A DNA stretch of 64,000 nucleotides from Triangularia verruculosa (GCA_033296885.1 MU864029.1:1-64000), one strand, 5' to 3'. Shown: positions 1 through 9,920, counted from the first letter of the stretch. Program-made: numbers and translations. Notes: a model not told the origin generated them from the letters alone.

Positions 1-547
1 CTGATCCAAGCCATTGTATTGCCTCTGAGGCCCTGTATTCTACAGGGCTCAGATACACTGTAAAATCCACAAACAAAAGCTGTATTTTAACAGTTTATAA
101 TAACGCTTTATATATAGTACTTTTTAATGTAGTAGGGCATACTATACTATAGTTAATTAAGCTTTCTAGTACGCTCGGACCCAGTTTTTACTAGTACTAT
201 GATTAATTATATATATTAATTATACTTATCGAAAATACTAATTAAAGTAATTTATTTTAATAAAGTTTTATAAATTAAATATTTTAATTAAAATATAAAA
301 TAGTAAAAGAAAATTAAAAATAGAAGAATAATAGGAACTATTTTTTTATTTTTATTAATATAGGAGTTATAATGTTATACAGTAACTTATTAGTCGGCGA
401 AGGAATTATCGGTACGGTAATAAGTAAAGTAATAAAAAAGGTGTTTAGAAAGTTTAAGTTATATTGTTATATTATACATATATTTTTAAGTTTAATAATT
501 AAAAACTATATATATATAATAGGTATATAATAAGTATATAATCACCA

Positions 548-770
548 CGTGATATGACTTTGACCGACGATGCCGGAGCTGTGAAGAAAACCAACGCCGG
601 GTATAGCGTTGTAAAAGAACTTTCTTTTTTTGAGAAATTATTTTCTTCTAGGACACATAAGTATATAATATTATATAATATTATATATTACTTTGACCGA
701 CGATATTGGGTTATAAAGAAAATTAACGCCGGGTATAACGTTATTAAAGAACTTTTCTTTTTCTTTTTTT
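548..770 (-). repeat. Repeat family A, two adjacent copies
   Basis: Two direct copies, about 548-630 and 688-770, share a core around GACTTTGACCGACGAT and AACGCCGGGTATA. The same sequence recurs inverted at 3338-3545 and 6497-6703. The first copy is the least eroded: it keeps GCCGGAGCTGTGAAG where other copies show T/A substitutions. Inverted copies at the flanks could be terminal repeats of a dead element. A short open frame across this stretch is not a gene. Confidence 0.7.
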
Positions 771-914
771 AAAAAAAACTTCGTTTCTTTTATAATATAT
801 ATAAAATTAATAGATTTATTTATTACTTTTGATAATTATAATAATCCCAATAACTAACGATAATTGTTCGAAGCTTTGATATCGACTTAAATTAATTAAT
901 TAATTTTTTAACGC

Positions 915-2105
915 GATAAATATAATAAATTCTATAAAAAACCGCCTCTGCTATATTTACTTTATCCGCTATAAATTATAAATAAACTAACTATTAATAA
1001 ATAAACGATATTATAAAGAAAAGGAAAGTCGGTTAAAAATAAAAGATCGTTAATAAAACCGTTAAATAGAATTAAAATAATAATATAATCGGTCGTTAAA
1101 TAATGAATAAAGGAAAATAAAACTTATAATAAAAGAAATTTTGTAGGAGGAAGTACATTTAATATAAACTAAAAAGTAAAGTAAAATATAATTATAAAAA
1201 GTAAAATAAAATAACGCGTATATTTATATATAATATACGTAATTACCTAAGTATACTTAAATATAATATTAAAATATAATTAAACGCCTACATTTTAGTT
1301 ATTTCGTAGTCTTTTACGAATCTAACTTTCAAATTAAATTTACCGTATAGTTGTATATAGAATAGTACTAGTTATATAAATTTTAAAGGTAATACGAAAT
1401 TAAACTTACCTTTACTTATTTACTAATTAATATAGGATAAACGATAAAAGTTTTATTAATTTTATATATAATTTTTTAAAAGCTTAGTAATAATATTATC
1501 TTCTGGATAAGATAATAAACTTTATAAAAAACCGCCTTTATTATATTTACTTTATCCGCTATAAATATTAAATAAACCGGTTATAATAAGTAAATAATAT
1601 TATAAAAGAAAGGAATGTTAGTTAAAAATAAAGGATAATTAATAAAGTTATTAAATATAATTAAGATAGTAGCATAATAGGTTACTAAATAAAGAATAGA
1701 GGAAATTAAAATTTATAATAAGAGGAACTTTATAAAAGGAAGTAAATTTAATATAAAGTAAAAAATAAAATAGGGTATTATTATGAAAGGTAGTATAGGA
1801 TAATGCGAATAATTATTTATAATATACGTAATTATCCGGGTATATTTAAATATAATATTAAAATATATTTAAATACTTATATTTTAATTATTTTGCGGTT
1901 TTTTATAAATTTAACTTTAGAATTAAATTTACTATATAATTACGTATAAAATAGTACCAGCTATATAAGTTTTAAAGGTAATGTGGAATTAGACTTACCT
2001 TTACTTATCTACTAATTAATATAAGATAAGCGGTAAAAGTCTTATTAATTTTATATACTATTTTTTAAAAGTTTAGTAATAATATTATCCTCCGGACAGG
2101 ATGAT
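915..2105. repeat. Two direct copies of a ~590-bp AT-rich unit
   Basis: A unit containing AAAAAACCGCCT recurs with a spacing of 590 bp (941 and 1531). The two copies, about 915-1505 and 1505-2105, stay alignable to their ends, which read CTTCTGGATAAGATAAT and CCTCCGGACAGGATGAT. Most differences are transitions. This looks like a tandem duplication mutated afterwards, or two insertions of one element side by side. Confidence 0.75.
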
Positions 2106-2399
2106 ATTCTATAATTATTATAACAGTAATAGTTTCTTTATAGCTATTTTATATTATATTAAGCTAATTACTTTTAATAAATATTTTTAATAATAACTTC
2201 CGCTATATACTATATATATTATATTTACTCGACGACTTTTTTCCTTTAATAATAAACTTCTTTTTATATCTTCTTATTTTAAATATATTAATTTATATTT
2301 AACTTATAATCTATATATTCTATATTAACTTAAGACTATTATTTTATAGCACTTATATATTACTATATACCTAAATATAAAGCTATATACTCTCTTATA

Positions 2400-2750
2400 T
2401 AACTAGCGAGGGCAACTATATAAGCCGTAAAGGTGCTATATTTCAGAGGAAACCTTCTTAAGGATAAAAACTCCTCTACCTTACTCCCTAAAGCTCACTA
2501 CCCACCCCCCGAGTCGCAGGTATTCAGCGTACTACAGGGCCCTCCGCCCTATAGAAGCCTCGGCTCTTGCTGCCTATAGGACCTGCCTTATAGGCCCTAT
2601 AGGGGTAGTATAGCCTAAGGCAGCTGCAACTGCCCCCGGGCGGCTAGCACCCGGGAGGCTAAAGCTATTTAATTGACCTACGGAGAGTTATAATATAAGT
2701 AGGCTACCGCCCTACTACCTACTAGCCCTCTATGGCTAATAAAAAGTCAA
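2400..2750. other. Less eroded, GC-richer island in the repeat block
   Basis: About 350 bp with near-normal GC content (for example CCCCCGGGCGGCTAGC near 2635) lie between AT-rich stretches. It contains several CCTATAGG-type palindromes and no long open frame. It may be a partly RIP-affected transposon fragment or single-copy DNA. Identity unknown. Confidence 0.5.
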
Positions 2751-2754
2751 CTTT

Positions 2755-3030
2755 ATTAAAAGCTTAAGTATAAACTGTATTATAATTAGGTAATAGGGAG
2801 ATAGTCGAATATAATTAAAAAAGAAATAACGTTAAATATTAAAGAATATTAGAGAATATCGGAAAGATATTAGAGAAATAAATAATAATAAGTATAAATA
2901 TTAATTGTATTATTATAATATTATATAGTTTATATAGTTAATTAAATTAAAGCTTATAAAGTAACTAAAACTAACTACTTTACCTATTCGACCCCTGCGT
3001 CCCCTCTACTCGCAAAGACTTAAGTCCCTA
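2755..3030 (-). repeat. Repeat family B, inverted copy
   Basis: This stretch is the reverse complement, with many transitions, of 5985-6275, and also of the sequence on either side of the LTR at 3615-3713 plus 4144-4320. Shared landmarks are the GAGTAGAGGGGAC-like end and the AACGTTAAATAT-like interior. Having three copies lets the LTR-empty site be reconstructed. Confidence 0.65.
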
Positions 3031-3337
3031 TAAATAATTCTTTTACTATATATAGCCTCCTTTTATTTTATTATTTCGATATCCTTAAATTTTTATTTAA
3101 TATATTATCGCTATAAAATTTACTTGAAACTATATAAAGTAAATACAACGTTTACATAAATAAAGCTAGGTATTATCTTTTTAATATTTTTAAATACTTC
3201 TTTAATTATAAAAGCTACTAGCGTATAATTAATATTCTAGATAATAAGTTAAATCGTCTTACTTTAAAATATGTATTTAAGGATTTTAAATTTAAGCTTC
3301 GGCGGTATATTTAATAATGGGTCCTAAAAGAAACAAA

Positions 3338-3545
3338 GTTCTAAAAAAAAGGTTCTTTTATAACGCTATACCCGGCGTTGGTTTTCTTTACAGCCCGGTA
3401 TCATCGGTTAAAGTTATATTACGTAATATCACATAATATTACGTACCTATTATATGCCTATTATATATATACGGCCTTTAATCGTCGAGCTTCATAATAT
3501 ATATAATATAACGATGTAATTTAAACCTCCCAGACGCCTCCCTCC
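3338..3545 (+). repeat. Repeat family A, copy at 3.4 kb
   Basis: This copy runs from a run of A's through ATAACGCTATACCCGGCG to CCCAGACGCCTCCCTCC. It aligns over about 205 bp with 6497-6703 in the same orientation, and its first 90 bp align with 548-630 inverted. Differences are mostly C/T or G/A. Confidence 0.7.
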
Positions 3546-3713
3546 CTATATTGCTTATTACCGCGCCGATAACTCCCTCGCTGTATATTTAATAATAGTT
3601 TATATTAAAGTTAACTGCTCGTGGGGACTTAGGTTCTCGCGAGCAGGGGGGACGTTAGGGTCGAGCGGGTAAAGTAGTTAGTTTTAACTACTTTATAAGC
3701 CTATATTTAATAG

Positions 3714-3718
3714 ATAAT
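3714..3718. repeat. Left target-site duplication of the solo LTR
   Basis: ATAAT immediately precedes the TG of the LTR and is repeated exactly after its terminal CA. Confidence 0.85.
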
Positions 3719-4143
3719 TGTCACAGACCAACCATATAGCAAGGCCGGGCGGGGACTGCAGCTAACCATGCCGGCCAATCGGAGGAAAGGGGCACAGCAG
3801 CAAGGCTGCCAGGGTCGGAGGAGGCTCACTGCTTAGCAAAGGTGAGCCGGATCACCACGATCACCAGGTGATCGTGGTGAGCGCCAGAAGGATCACCACG
3901 GGTCGCTGGTGAGCGAGGGTGATCCAGGTACGGAGGTACTTAGAGATTTATGGTCTATATATACGGAGGAACTAGATAGCTTGTAGATAGTTCCGCAGTA
4001 TGCAATCACAGCTTGTATTCACGGCATCCTGTGTTTACATTGAGACATCTTGTTGTGCACTGTTTAGCTGCACCGAACCAATTGTCAGAAGTAGCCTTCA
4101 ACCGAGTATCCCTTTCAGAGGTTCTGTACAGGGGTTCGTCACA
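3719..4143 (+). mobile_element. Solo LTR of a retrotransposon (425 bp)
   Basis: The element starts TGTCACAGACC and ends GGTTCGTCACA, so it has the canonical TG...CA ends, and it is flanked by the perfect 5-bp duplication ATAAT. No internal retrotransposon sequence and no second LTR are seen, so it is a solo LTR left by LTR-LTR recombination. Unlike its surroundings it has normal GC content and no sign of RIP. It splits a family B repeat, whose uninterrupted form is seen at 5985-6275. A TATATATA-type box near 3953-3967 would fit an LTR promoter. The family (Gypsy or Copia) cannot be assigned without the internal region, and the orientation given is arbitrary. Confidence 0.88.
3852..3880. repeat. 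Near-perfect 29-bp palindrome inside the LTR
   Basis: TCACCACGATCACC, one central A, then GGTGATCGTGGTGA form two 14-bp arms that are exact reverse complements. In RNA this would fold into a long stem with a very small loop. A related, imperfect GATCACCACGG...GGTGATCC pair follows at about 3891-3925. Confidence 0.85.
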
Positions 4144-4148
4144 ATAAT
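4144..4148. repeat. Right target-site duplication of the solo LTR
   Basis: ATAAT follows the terminal CA of the LTR and matches 3714-3718 exactly. Confidence 0.85.
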
Positions 4149-4599
4149 ATAAATATTTAACGTTATAACGATATACAATTATTATATATATTTAATTATC
4201 GATAAATCCTTTATTATCGTTACTCTTTCTTAATTATATCCGATTATTTCTCCTTAAGCTAATTATAATAAGCTTTATATTTAAGTTTTAAAAGTAACTC
4301 TTTCCATTCCTTTAATATTACCTCTTTCTTCTTAATTATTTCGATATTTTTAAGTATTTATTTAATATATTAACGGTATAAAGTTTACTTTAAATTATAA
4401 AATATAAATATAAAGTTTATTCGGATAAAGTCGGGTATTATAATTTCGGTATTTTTAAATACTTTTTTAATTATAGAGGTTACTTTAATATAATTAATAT
4501 ATTAAAAGGTAGGTTAACTTAATATATTTTCGAATAAGTATTTAGGGATTTTAAGTTTAAACTTCGGCGGTATATTTAATAATAGTTTAAGTAATAATT

Positions 4600-5460
4600 T
4601 AATGATTATTTATATTAAAGTTAATAATTTTAATATATAATAAATTAAAGAGAATATTATATATTTTTTTTTATATACGGCGTATTTTTTACTATAGTTT
4701 AAATATATTTTATATAATATTCGGTAGTTTATTATATATTTTTTATTATTTATTATCGTCGTTATATTTAAATATATATAAGTATATCCGAAGTTATAAT
4801 CTTTAAGGAAATTTTTAGTATTGAGTATACTTTAGTATAGTAGGGCATACTATTACCGTAGTTTAAGGAAGCTTTCTAGTTTGGACTCAGCTTTTATTTT
4901 TTTTATTATATTACAATATTAAAGTTAATAGATTTAATATATAATAGATTAAGGAGGATATTATATATATTCTTTTTATATATAGCGTGTTTTTTACTAT
5001 AATTTAAATATACTTTATATAACGTTCGGTAATTTATTATATATTTTTTATTGTTTATTATTATCATTATATTTAAATATACGTAAGCCTATTTAAAATT
5101 GTAATTTTTAAGGAAATTTTTAATATTGAATATACTTTAGTATAGTAAGGTATACTATTATTATAGTTTAAGGAAGTTTTCTAATTTAAACTTAGCTTTT
5201 GTTTTTTTTATTATATTATAATATATATTTATATATCTTTTACTATAATGTAAATGTACTTTATATAATATTTAGTAGTTTATTATATATTCTTTATTAT
5301 TTATTATCGTTATTATATTTAAATATACGCGAGTGTATTTAAAGTCGTAAATCTTGAAAAAAATATTTAATATTAAATATATTATAGTGTAGTAGAGTAT
5401 ACTACCACTGTAGTTTAAAGAAGCTTATTAATTTAAACTTAGGTTTTTTTTTATATATTA
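4600..5460. repeat. Tandem array of a ~306-bp AT-rich unit
   Basis: Three consecutive copies are visible, about 4600-4905, 4906-5213 and a shortened 5214-5460. Each ends in a TATACTTTAGTATAGTA-like motif followed by a GTTTAAGGAAGCTTTCTA-like motif. The motif starts near 4822 and 5128 (spacing 306) and near 5375. The same tail recurs alone at about 110-200, so the family is dispersed as well as tandem. All copies are transition-riddled. Confidence 0.7.
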
Positions 5461-5739
5461 CGATATTATCGTAATATCCTTTAATATTTAATCGATATAA
5501 CTTTAGTACTTTAAGTACTTTAAAGTATAAAAGGTTAAAGCGAGGCTTACCTTAATAAAGTCGAACTTTCATATAAGTATAATTTCCGATATTACTTCGG
5601 CGACTATAGTTACTTCGGCCTTATTAATAGCATAATTATAATTCCCGAGGTATATAAAGATAGAAATTTTATCGATTATAATATTAGTTAATATAGCCGA
5701 TATTTTATTAATTATAAGGATACATTTTAATAGGAATTG

Positions 5740-5990
5740 ATATTAAAGTTAATAACTCTAAAGTATAATAAATTAAGAAGAGTTTTATAAATATTCTTTT
5801 TATATACGAAAGTTTTTTACTATAATTTAAATATACTTTATATAACGTATAATAGTTTTTTGTAATTTACTTATAGCGGTTATATTAAAATATATATAAG
5901 TATATCGGAAGTCTAAAAGTTTATAATAATTTTTAATATATAGTACCTTTTAATATAATAAGGTTTACTATATTATAATAATAGCCTACT
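5740..5990. repeat. Dispersed copy of the ~306-bp repeat
   Basis: A further eroded copy with the same order of landmarks: TATATACGAAAGTTTTTTAC, then TAATTTAAATATACTTTATATAA (abbreviated), then a TATAATAAGGTTTACTATA tail. It lacks part of the interior seen in the tandem array. Confidence 0.5.
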
Positions 5991-6275
5991 TATAAGGACT
6001 TAGGTCTTTATAAGTAGGGGGGATATAAAGGTTAAGTAAGTAAAGTGGTTAATTTTAGTTACTTTATAGGTCCGTATTTAACTTATAACGTAGGTATTTA
6101 TTATTGTAACGATATATAACCGATCTTTATATTTTCCTATTAATTAAACCTTTAATATCTTTTAATATCCTTCGATATCCTTTAATATTCTCCGATATTT
6201 AACGTTACTTTTTCCTAACTATATTCGATTATTTCTCTATTATTTAATTATAATATAGTTTAAATTCAGACTTCA
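5985..6275 (+). repeat. Repeat family B, uninterrupted copy
   Basis: This copy aligns with 3615-3713 continuing at 4144-4320 once the LTR and one target duplicate are removed, and with 2755-3030 on the other strand. It therefore represents the pre-insertion structure of the site hit by the LTR. Confidence 0.65.
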
Positions 6276-6496
6276 TTAATAACTAAGTTTATTCTTTTAT
6301 AATTCCTTTATATTACTTTAATAATATAATATTTTAAAATATTTAATTAATATATTCGCTATAATTAAATTTATTAAATATATAAAAAAGAATGACGAAA
6401 CTTACTTATTTAAAGTTAATAAATATATTTAATATCTTCTTTATTATTTTCTTTATAATTATAATTACTTTAAGTATATTTTAGAAGAAAATAACT

Positions 6497-6703
6497 TCCT
6501 AAAAAAAAGTTCTTTTATAACGCTATACTCGGCGTTAGTTTTCTTTACAGCTCCGGCATTATCGGTCAAAGTTATGTTACGTGATATTATGTAATGTTAC
6601 GTACCTATTACGTACCTATTACATATGTGCGGCCTTCAATCGTCGAGCTTAATAACATATATAATATGATAATGTAGCTTAAACCTTCCAGACGCCTCCC
6701 TCA
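6497..6703 (+). repeat. Repeat family A, copy at 6.6 kb
   Basis: Same orientation and landmarks as 3338-3545, from the A-run through ATAACGCTATACTCGGCG to CCAGACGCCTCCCTCAC. It keeps a few C/G positions that are T/A in the other copy, and the reverse also occurs, so each copy was mutated independently. Confidence 0.7.
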
Positions 6704-6869
6704 CTACTTTGCTATAATTACTTTAATATTATTAATATCCTTAAAGCAATATAATTTAATAATTAAAAGATATTTAAATATATACTTCAGGATTTTAAAT
6801 TTCGGTAATATACTTTTAATATTATTTAATATTTTAAAATATTTTCGTTAATATTTTAATAATAATTAA

Positions 6870-7155
6870 TATAAAAGTTATTAGTTTTATAGTATATAAA
6901 TTAAAAAGAATTTTATAAGTATATTCTTTTTATATATAGAAGTCTTTTACTATAGCTTAAATATACTTTATATAGCGCTTCGTATTTTTTTCGTAGCTTT
7001 TTTATAACATTTATAATAAAGTATACGTAAGTATATCGGAAGTCCAAAACTTATAGTAATTTTTACATACATTATACTATATAGTATAGTAAGGTACACT
7101 ATTATTATTTAATGCTTTCTAAGCTTTAGGCTTAGTTTTTACTATATTCTCATGA
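6870..7155. repeat. Dispersed copy of the ~306-bp repeat
   Basis: The last copy before the gene-bearing DNA, with the TATACTTTATATAGCG interior and the GTATAGTAAGGTACACTATT tail. It ends about 340 bp before the first stop codon of the euchromatic part. Confidence 0.5.
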
Positions 7156-7492
7156 TAATAATAGTGTTAAGATATTAGAGACTTAGGCTTTTAAATATAA
7201 AGATCTAAATAGCTATATAGTATATACTATCTCGGCATTTTATTAATATAATAGGGGCGATAAGTTTATTAATAGCTTATAATAGCGTACTTTATTATAG
7301 TTTAGCTAAAGATAAAATAGCTAGGTACTTACATACCTACTTTAATATATTTCTTATCCGATTTGAAAATAAGAAGTAAATTTTAAATTTTATAAACCTT
7401 CTTAAGTTCTAGTACAAAAATTATGCCTATTATACTGCCTTTCTATTTCTACCTGTTTCACTACCACTCTGTCATAAGCCTCTATTACCACC

Positions 7493-8022
7493 TTAAAGCT
7501 TACTTTTGTGGCTATCAACTAATAACTTCTCCAATCCTCGCCGCAGCTCGGGGTTCATCCCTTTTGAATTAGGCCTTCCTGTATCACGGTCCACAAACAC
7601 CTGAACAAACTCTCCGACAGAGCGTACAGACTCGTGCCCCTTCTCAAACAAAGCTATCTCATACGCGACGCTCGAATTGCCGATGCGATTGACACGCAAA
7701 GCCAACTCGGCGCAAGCTGGAAACGAGATCGAGGCAAAATAGTCGTTGTGCGAATGTACGACCATGCCATACTGTGGAGATGAAGGGGGATGGAGCCCAC
7801 AGTGTTCCATCAGATATGTGTTGATGACCGAGTCATAAAGGAAGTTGTAGATCGAGTTGTTCATGTGGTCATACATGTCATTGTCGCTCCTGATTGTAAA
7901 GTTAGTCTCATGAACGCGTTTTGCTGGCAAGGGACACCAAGCACTCACCATCGAGTCCGATACTCCAAGATGTAACGGTAATCCGCCCTAGTTCTGGCTT
8001 TTAGACGCCTGATATCTGTCAT
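7493..8022 (-). CDS. Peroxisome-targeted hot-dog (4HBT-like) thioesterase
   Basis: Two exons, 8022-7949 and 7889-7493, encode about 156 residues. The intron has a GTGAGT donor and a CAG acceptor; splicing joins CGATG to GAGC and restores the family motif RTRWSDNDMYDHMNNSIY near residues 23-40, where the Asp is the usual catalytic-loop position of 4HBT enzymes. An ATG that overlaps the donor is not the start. The protein would hydrolyse an acyl-CoA thioester; the substrate cannot be told. It ends HKSKL, and SKL is the classical type 1 peroxisomal signal, so action in the peroxisomal matrix is inferred. The stop codon lies exactly where the AT-rich block ends, so its 3' UTR must run into eroded repeat DNA. 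Head-to-head with the pseudouridine synthase gene. Confidence 0.85.
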
Positions 8023-8420
8023 TTCTGTGACGGCAAGACTGTAGTAATAGTAAGAGATGAAGCTATTCGACCCAGATCGGAAGTCACAAATACAAGTAAA
8101 AGGGAAGAGGTCTGGATTGAATGATCCTTCCTTGTGTTTGATGATAGGCAGCTCGGATATAGCTGCGGAAAGAGCCGAGGTTCCCTGCAGCCAAGACTGT
8201 GGGGTAACCCTGCGGTTGGGACCTGACAGATACTGCCAGTGCCGACCGCCTATTTTTCAACGCGCCTGACATCTGAACAAACACAGCCCCTCATCCAATC
8301 AAGCATCAATTTTCCAATATCCAAGCCTGTGACGAACCCCTACCACGGACCAGCATCCCGATATCTACGCCTGCCAAACGACGGTTGATTTCCACAGGGC
8401 TTCCGCATTGATGGGTGCTG
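8023..8420. promoter_or_regulatory. Divergent intergenic region, thioesterase / pseudouridine synthase
   Basis: About 400 bp between two head-to-head starts, so it must hold both promoters. No clear TATA box. It includes a short upstream ATG at 8411 that opens a 7-codon frame ending with TGA at 8432-8434 and overlapping the next ATG at 8421 in another frame. Confidence 0.6.
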
Positions 8421-9920
8421 ATGTTGGCTGGTGAAGCTGTGCTGAGAACGATTTACACCTTTGCACTCCGCGCGCGCACGATGACTGCCTCCATTCTTCT
8501 TGCCGGCGCACCACCGCAACCGCCTTCAGCGACTGTCACAGGAAACAGCACACTCAATGGTTCTGCTGACATCGCTGCCCAGCACGAGAGTAGCTCGACT
8601 GCACAGCCCGGCGCGGTAACCTCGTCCTCTCCCCCTCATCAATACTTCTTCAAGGACGGCCTCCGACGTGTTGCCCCATATTTCTACACATACAACACTT
8701 GGTGCAAGGAGCGCTGGAGGGGAAGGGAAATTATTGAAGTCTTTGAAAGCGAATTCCGCGAGCGGCCCGTCGAGTACTACCGCGCCGCCATGGAATCTGG
8801 CCAAGTTGCTGTCAATGGGAAGACAGTCAGCCCGGATTATGTGATGGTGAACGGCGACCTGGTTTCGCACACCACACATCGACACGAGCCACCCGTTACT
8901 CAGGATCCAGTGCAAGTTATCCACGAAGATGACGACATGGTGGTGATCAACAAGCCGTCGGGCGTGCCAGTACACCCTGCCGGTCGGTATCATTACAACT
9001 CGGTGGTGGAGATCATGAGGGCAGAGAGAGGGCCAACCTTTGCGCCCCGTCCCTGCAACCGCCTTGACAGGCTGACCAGCGGTATCATGTTCATCGCCAA
9101 GACTGCCAAAGCCGCCGAAAGTCTTAGTGTCCAGATCTTCAGACGCAGCGTCCGGAAGGAGTATCTTGCCCGTGTGGTCGGCCGGTTTCCCGATGGCGAG
9201 GTTGTCTGTGACCAGCCGATCCTCCAAATATCCCCAAAGCTGGGCTTAAACCGAGTCCGAGCTAATGGAAAGTCTGCAAAGACCGTCTTCAAGCGCCTCG
9301 CATACTACCCGTCGCCCGTCACCAGGTCTAGTGCCAACAGCAGCCCGTCCCCGGAACAGTCAGAGGCGGGTGCCCTCGGAGACCAGTTTACTAGGGAAGG
9401 CGAGGGTTATTCAATTGTCCGCTGCTTGCCCGTCACAGGCAGAACACACCAAATTCGTGTTCACCTCCAGTTTCTGGGCCACCCCGTTCAGAATGACCCA
9501 ATTTATGCCAATCAAAAGGTTTGGGGTTTCGATCTGGGGCGGGATGATGCTGAAGCAACGCAGAACACGGATGAGGATGTCCTGACCCGCCTCTCACGCA
9601 TGGGGAAGGAACAAGTGGCAGACGCGGTGGCGTACTATGATGAGATGGTGGACGTATATCACAAGAAAAAGGCAGAGAGAATGTCGGGCAAGCTCTGTGA
9701 TGTCTGCGAAACTCCGCTGTATACTGACCCGGGAAGCCAGGAACTCTCATTGTGGCTTCATAGTCTCCGATATGAGGATGCCGATGGATCCTGGAGTTAT
9801 GTGAGCCCTTTGCCAGCTTGGGCTATGCCTCCCGAAGGCGCAAGTGGACCAACACAGGTGGGCGGCTTGGACGATCTTGTGGAGGCTGCTGGGGAGGATC
9901 TGAAGATCGAGATCTCATAG
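8421..9920 (+). CDS. PUS9: RluA-family tRNA pseudouridine synthase, Pus9/Rib2-like
   Basis: Single-exon frame of 499 codons from ATG 8421, or 479 from ATG 8481. The catalytic core carries NRLDRLTSGI near residue 215, the RluA signature with its essential Asp, then GRTHQIRVHLQ near 340, the second conserved block. An S4-like RNA-binding stretch precedes it (residues ~90-160). Family members isomerise uridine at tRNA position 32; yeast Pus9 acts in mitochondria, its paralogue in the cytosol. ATG 8481 has the better start context (A at -3). The longer form adds MLAGEAVLRTIYTFALRAR, an Arg-containing amphipathic stretch that could be a mitochondrial presequence. One gene may thus serve both compartments (inference). 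Pus9 versus another RluA paralogue is not certain. Confidence 0.88.
   Translation: MLAGEAVLRTIYTFALRARTMTASILLAGAPPQPPSATVTGNSTLNGSADIAAQHESSSTAQPGAVTSSSPPHQYFFKDGLRRVAPYFYTYNTWCKERWRGREIIEVFESEFRERPVEYYRAAMESGQVAVNGKTVSPDYVMVNGDLVSHTTHRHEPPVTQDPVQVIHEDDDMVVINKPSGVPVHPAGRYHYNSVVEIMRAERGPTFAPRPCNRLDRLTSGIMFIAKTAKAAESLSVQIFRRSVRKEYLARVVGRFPDGEVVCDQPILQISPKLGLNRVRANGKSAKTVFKRLAYYPSPVTRSSANSSPSPEQSEAGALGDQFTREGEGYSIVRCLPVTGRTHQIRVHLQFLGHPVQNDPIYANQKVWGFDLGRDDAEATQNTDEDVLTRLSRMGKEQVADAVAYYDEMVDVYHKKKAERMSGKLCDVCETPLYTDPGSQELSLWLHSLRYEDADGSWSYVSPLPAWAMPPEGASGPTQVGGLDDLVEAAGEDLKIEIS

Larger units (their letters stand above)
1..7492. repeat. AT-rich, RIP-like degenerate repeat block
   Basis: This stretch is extremely AT-rich, dominated by TA dinucleotides, and carries no believable open frame. 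Several sequence families recur in direct and inverted orientation with differences that are mostly C/T or G/A, as expected if repeat-induced point mutation has eroded transposon copies. The change to normal composition is abrupt, just before the stop codon of the first gene at 7493. Two patches are much less AT-rich: about 2400-2750 and the LTR at 3719-4143. RIP is inferred from composition and transition pattern; no intact transposase or reverse transcriptase frame could be read. The block could be a transposon island or subtelomeric/pericentromeric DNA; the window cannot tell which. Confidence 0.9.

Noticed and set aside
554..772. A 72-codon open frame in the AT-rich block
   Set aside because: It runs through two copies of a degenerate repeat found inverted elsewhere; composition and repetition show it is not a gene.
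1..7492. CRISPR-like or phage-like array in the repeat block
   Set aside because: Repeats are hundreds of bp, diverged by transitions and in both orientations; the organism is a fungus.
8526..9227. 233-codon frame antisense to the pseudouridine synthase
   Set aside because: Mirror of a GC-rich coding sequence; the sense frame has the catalytic motifs.
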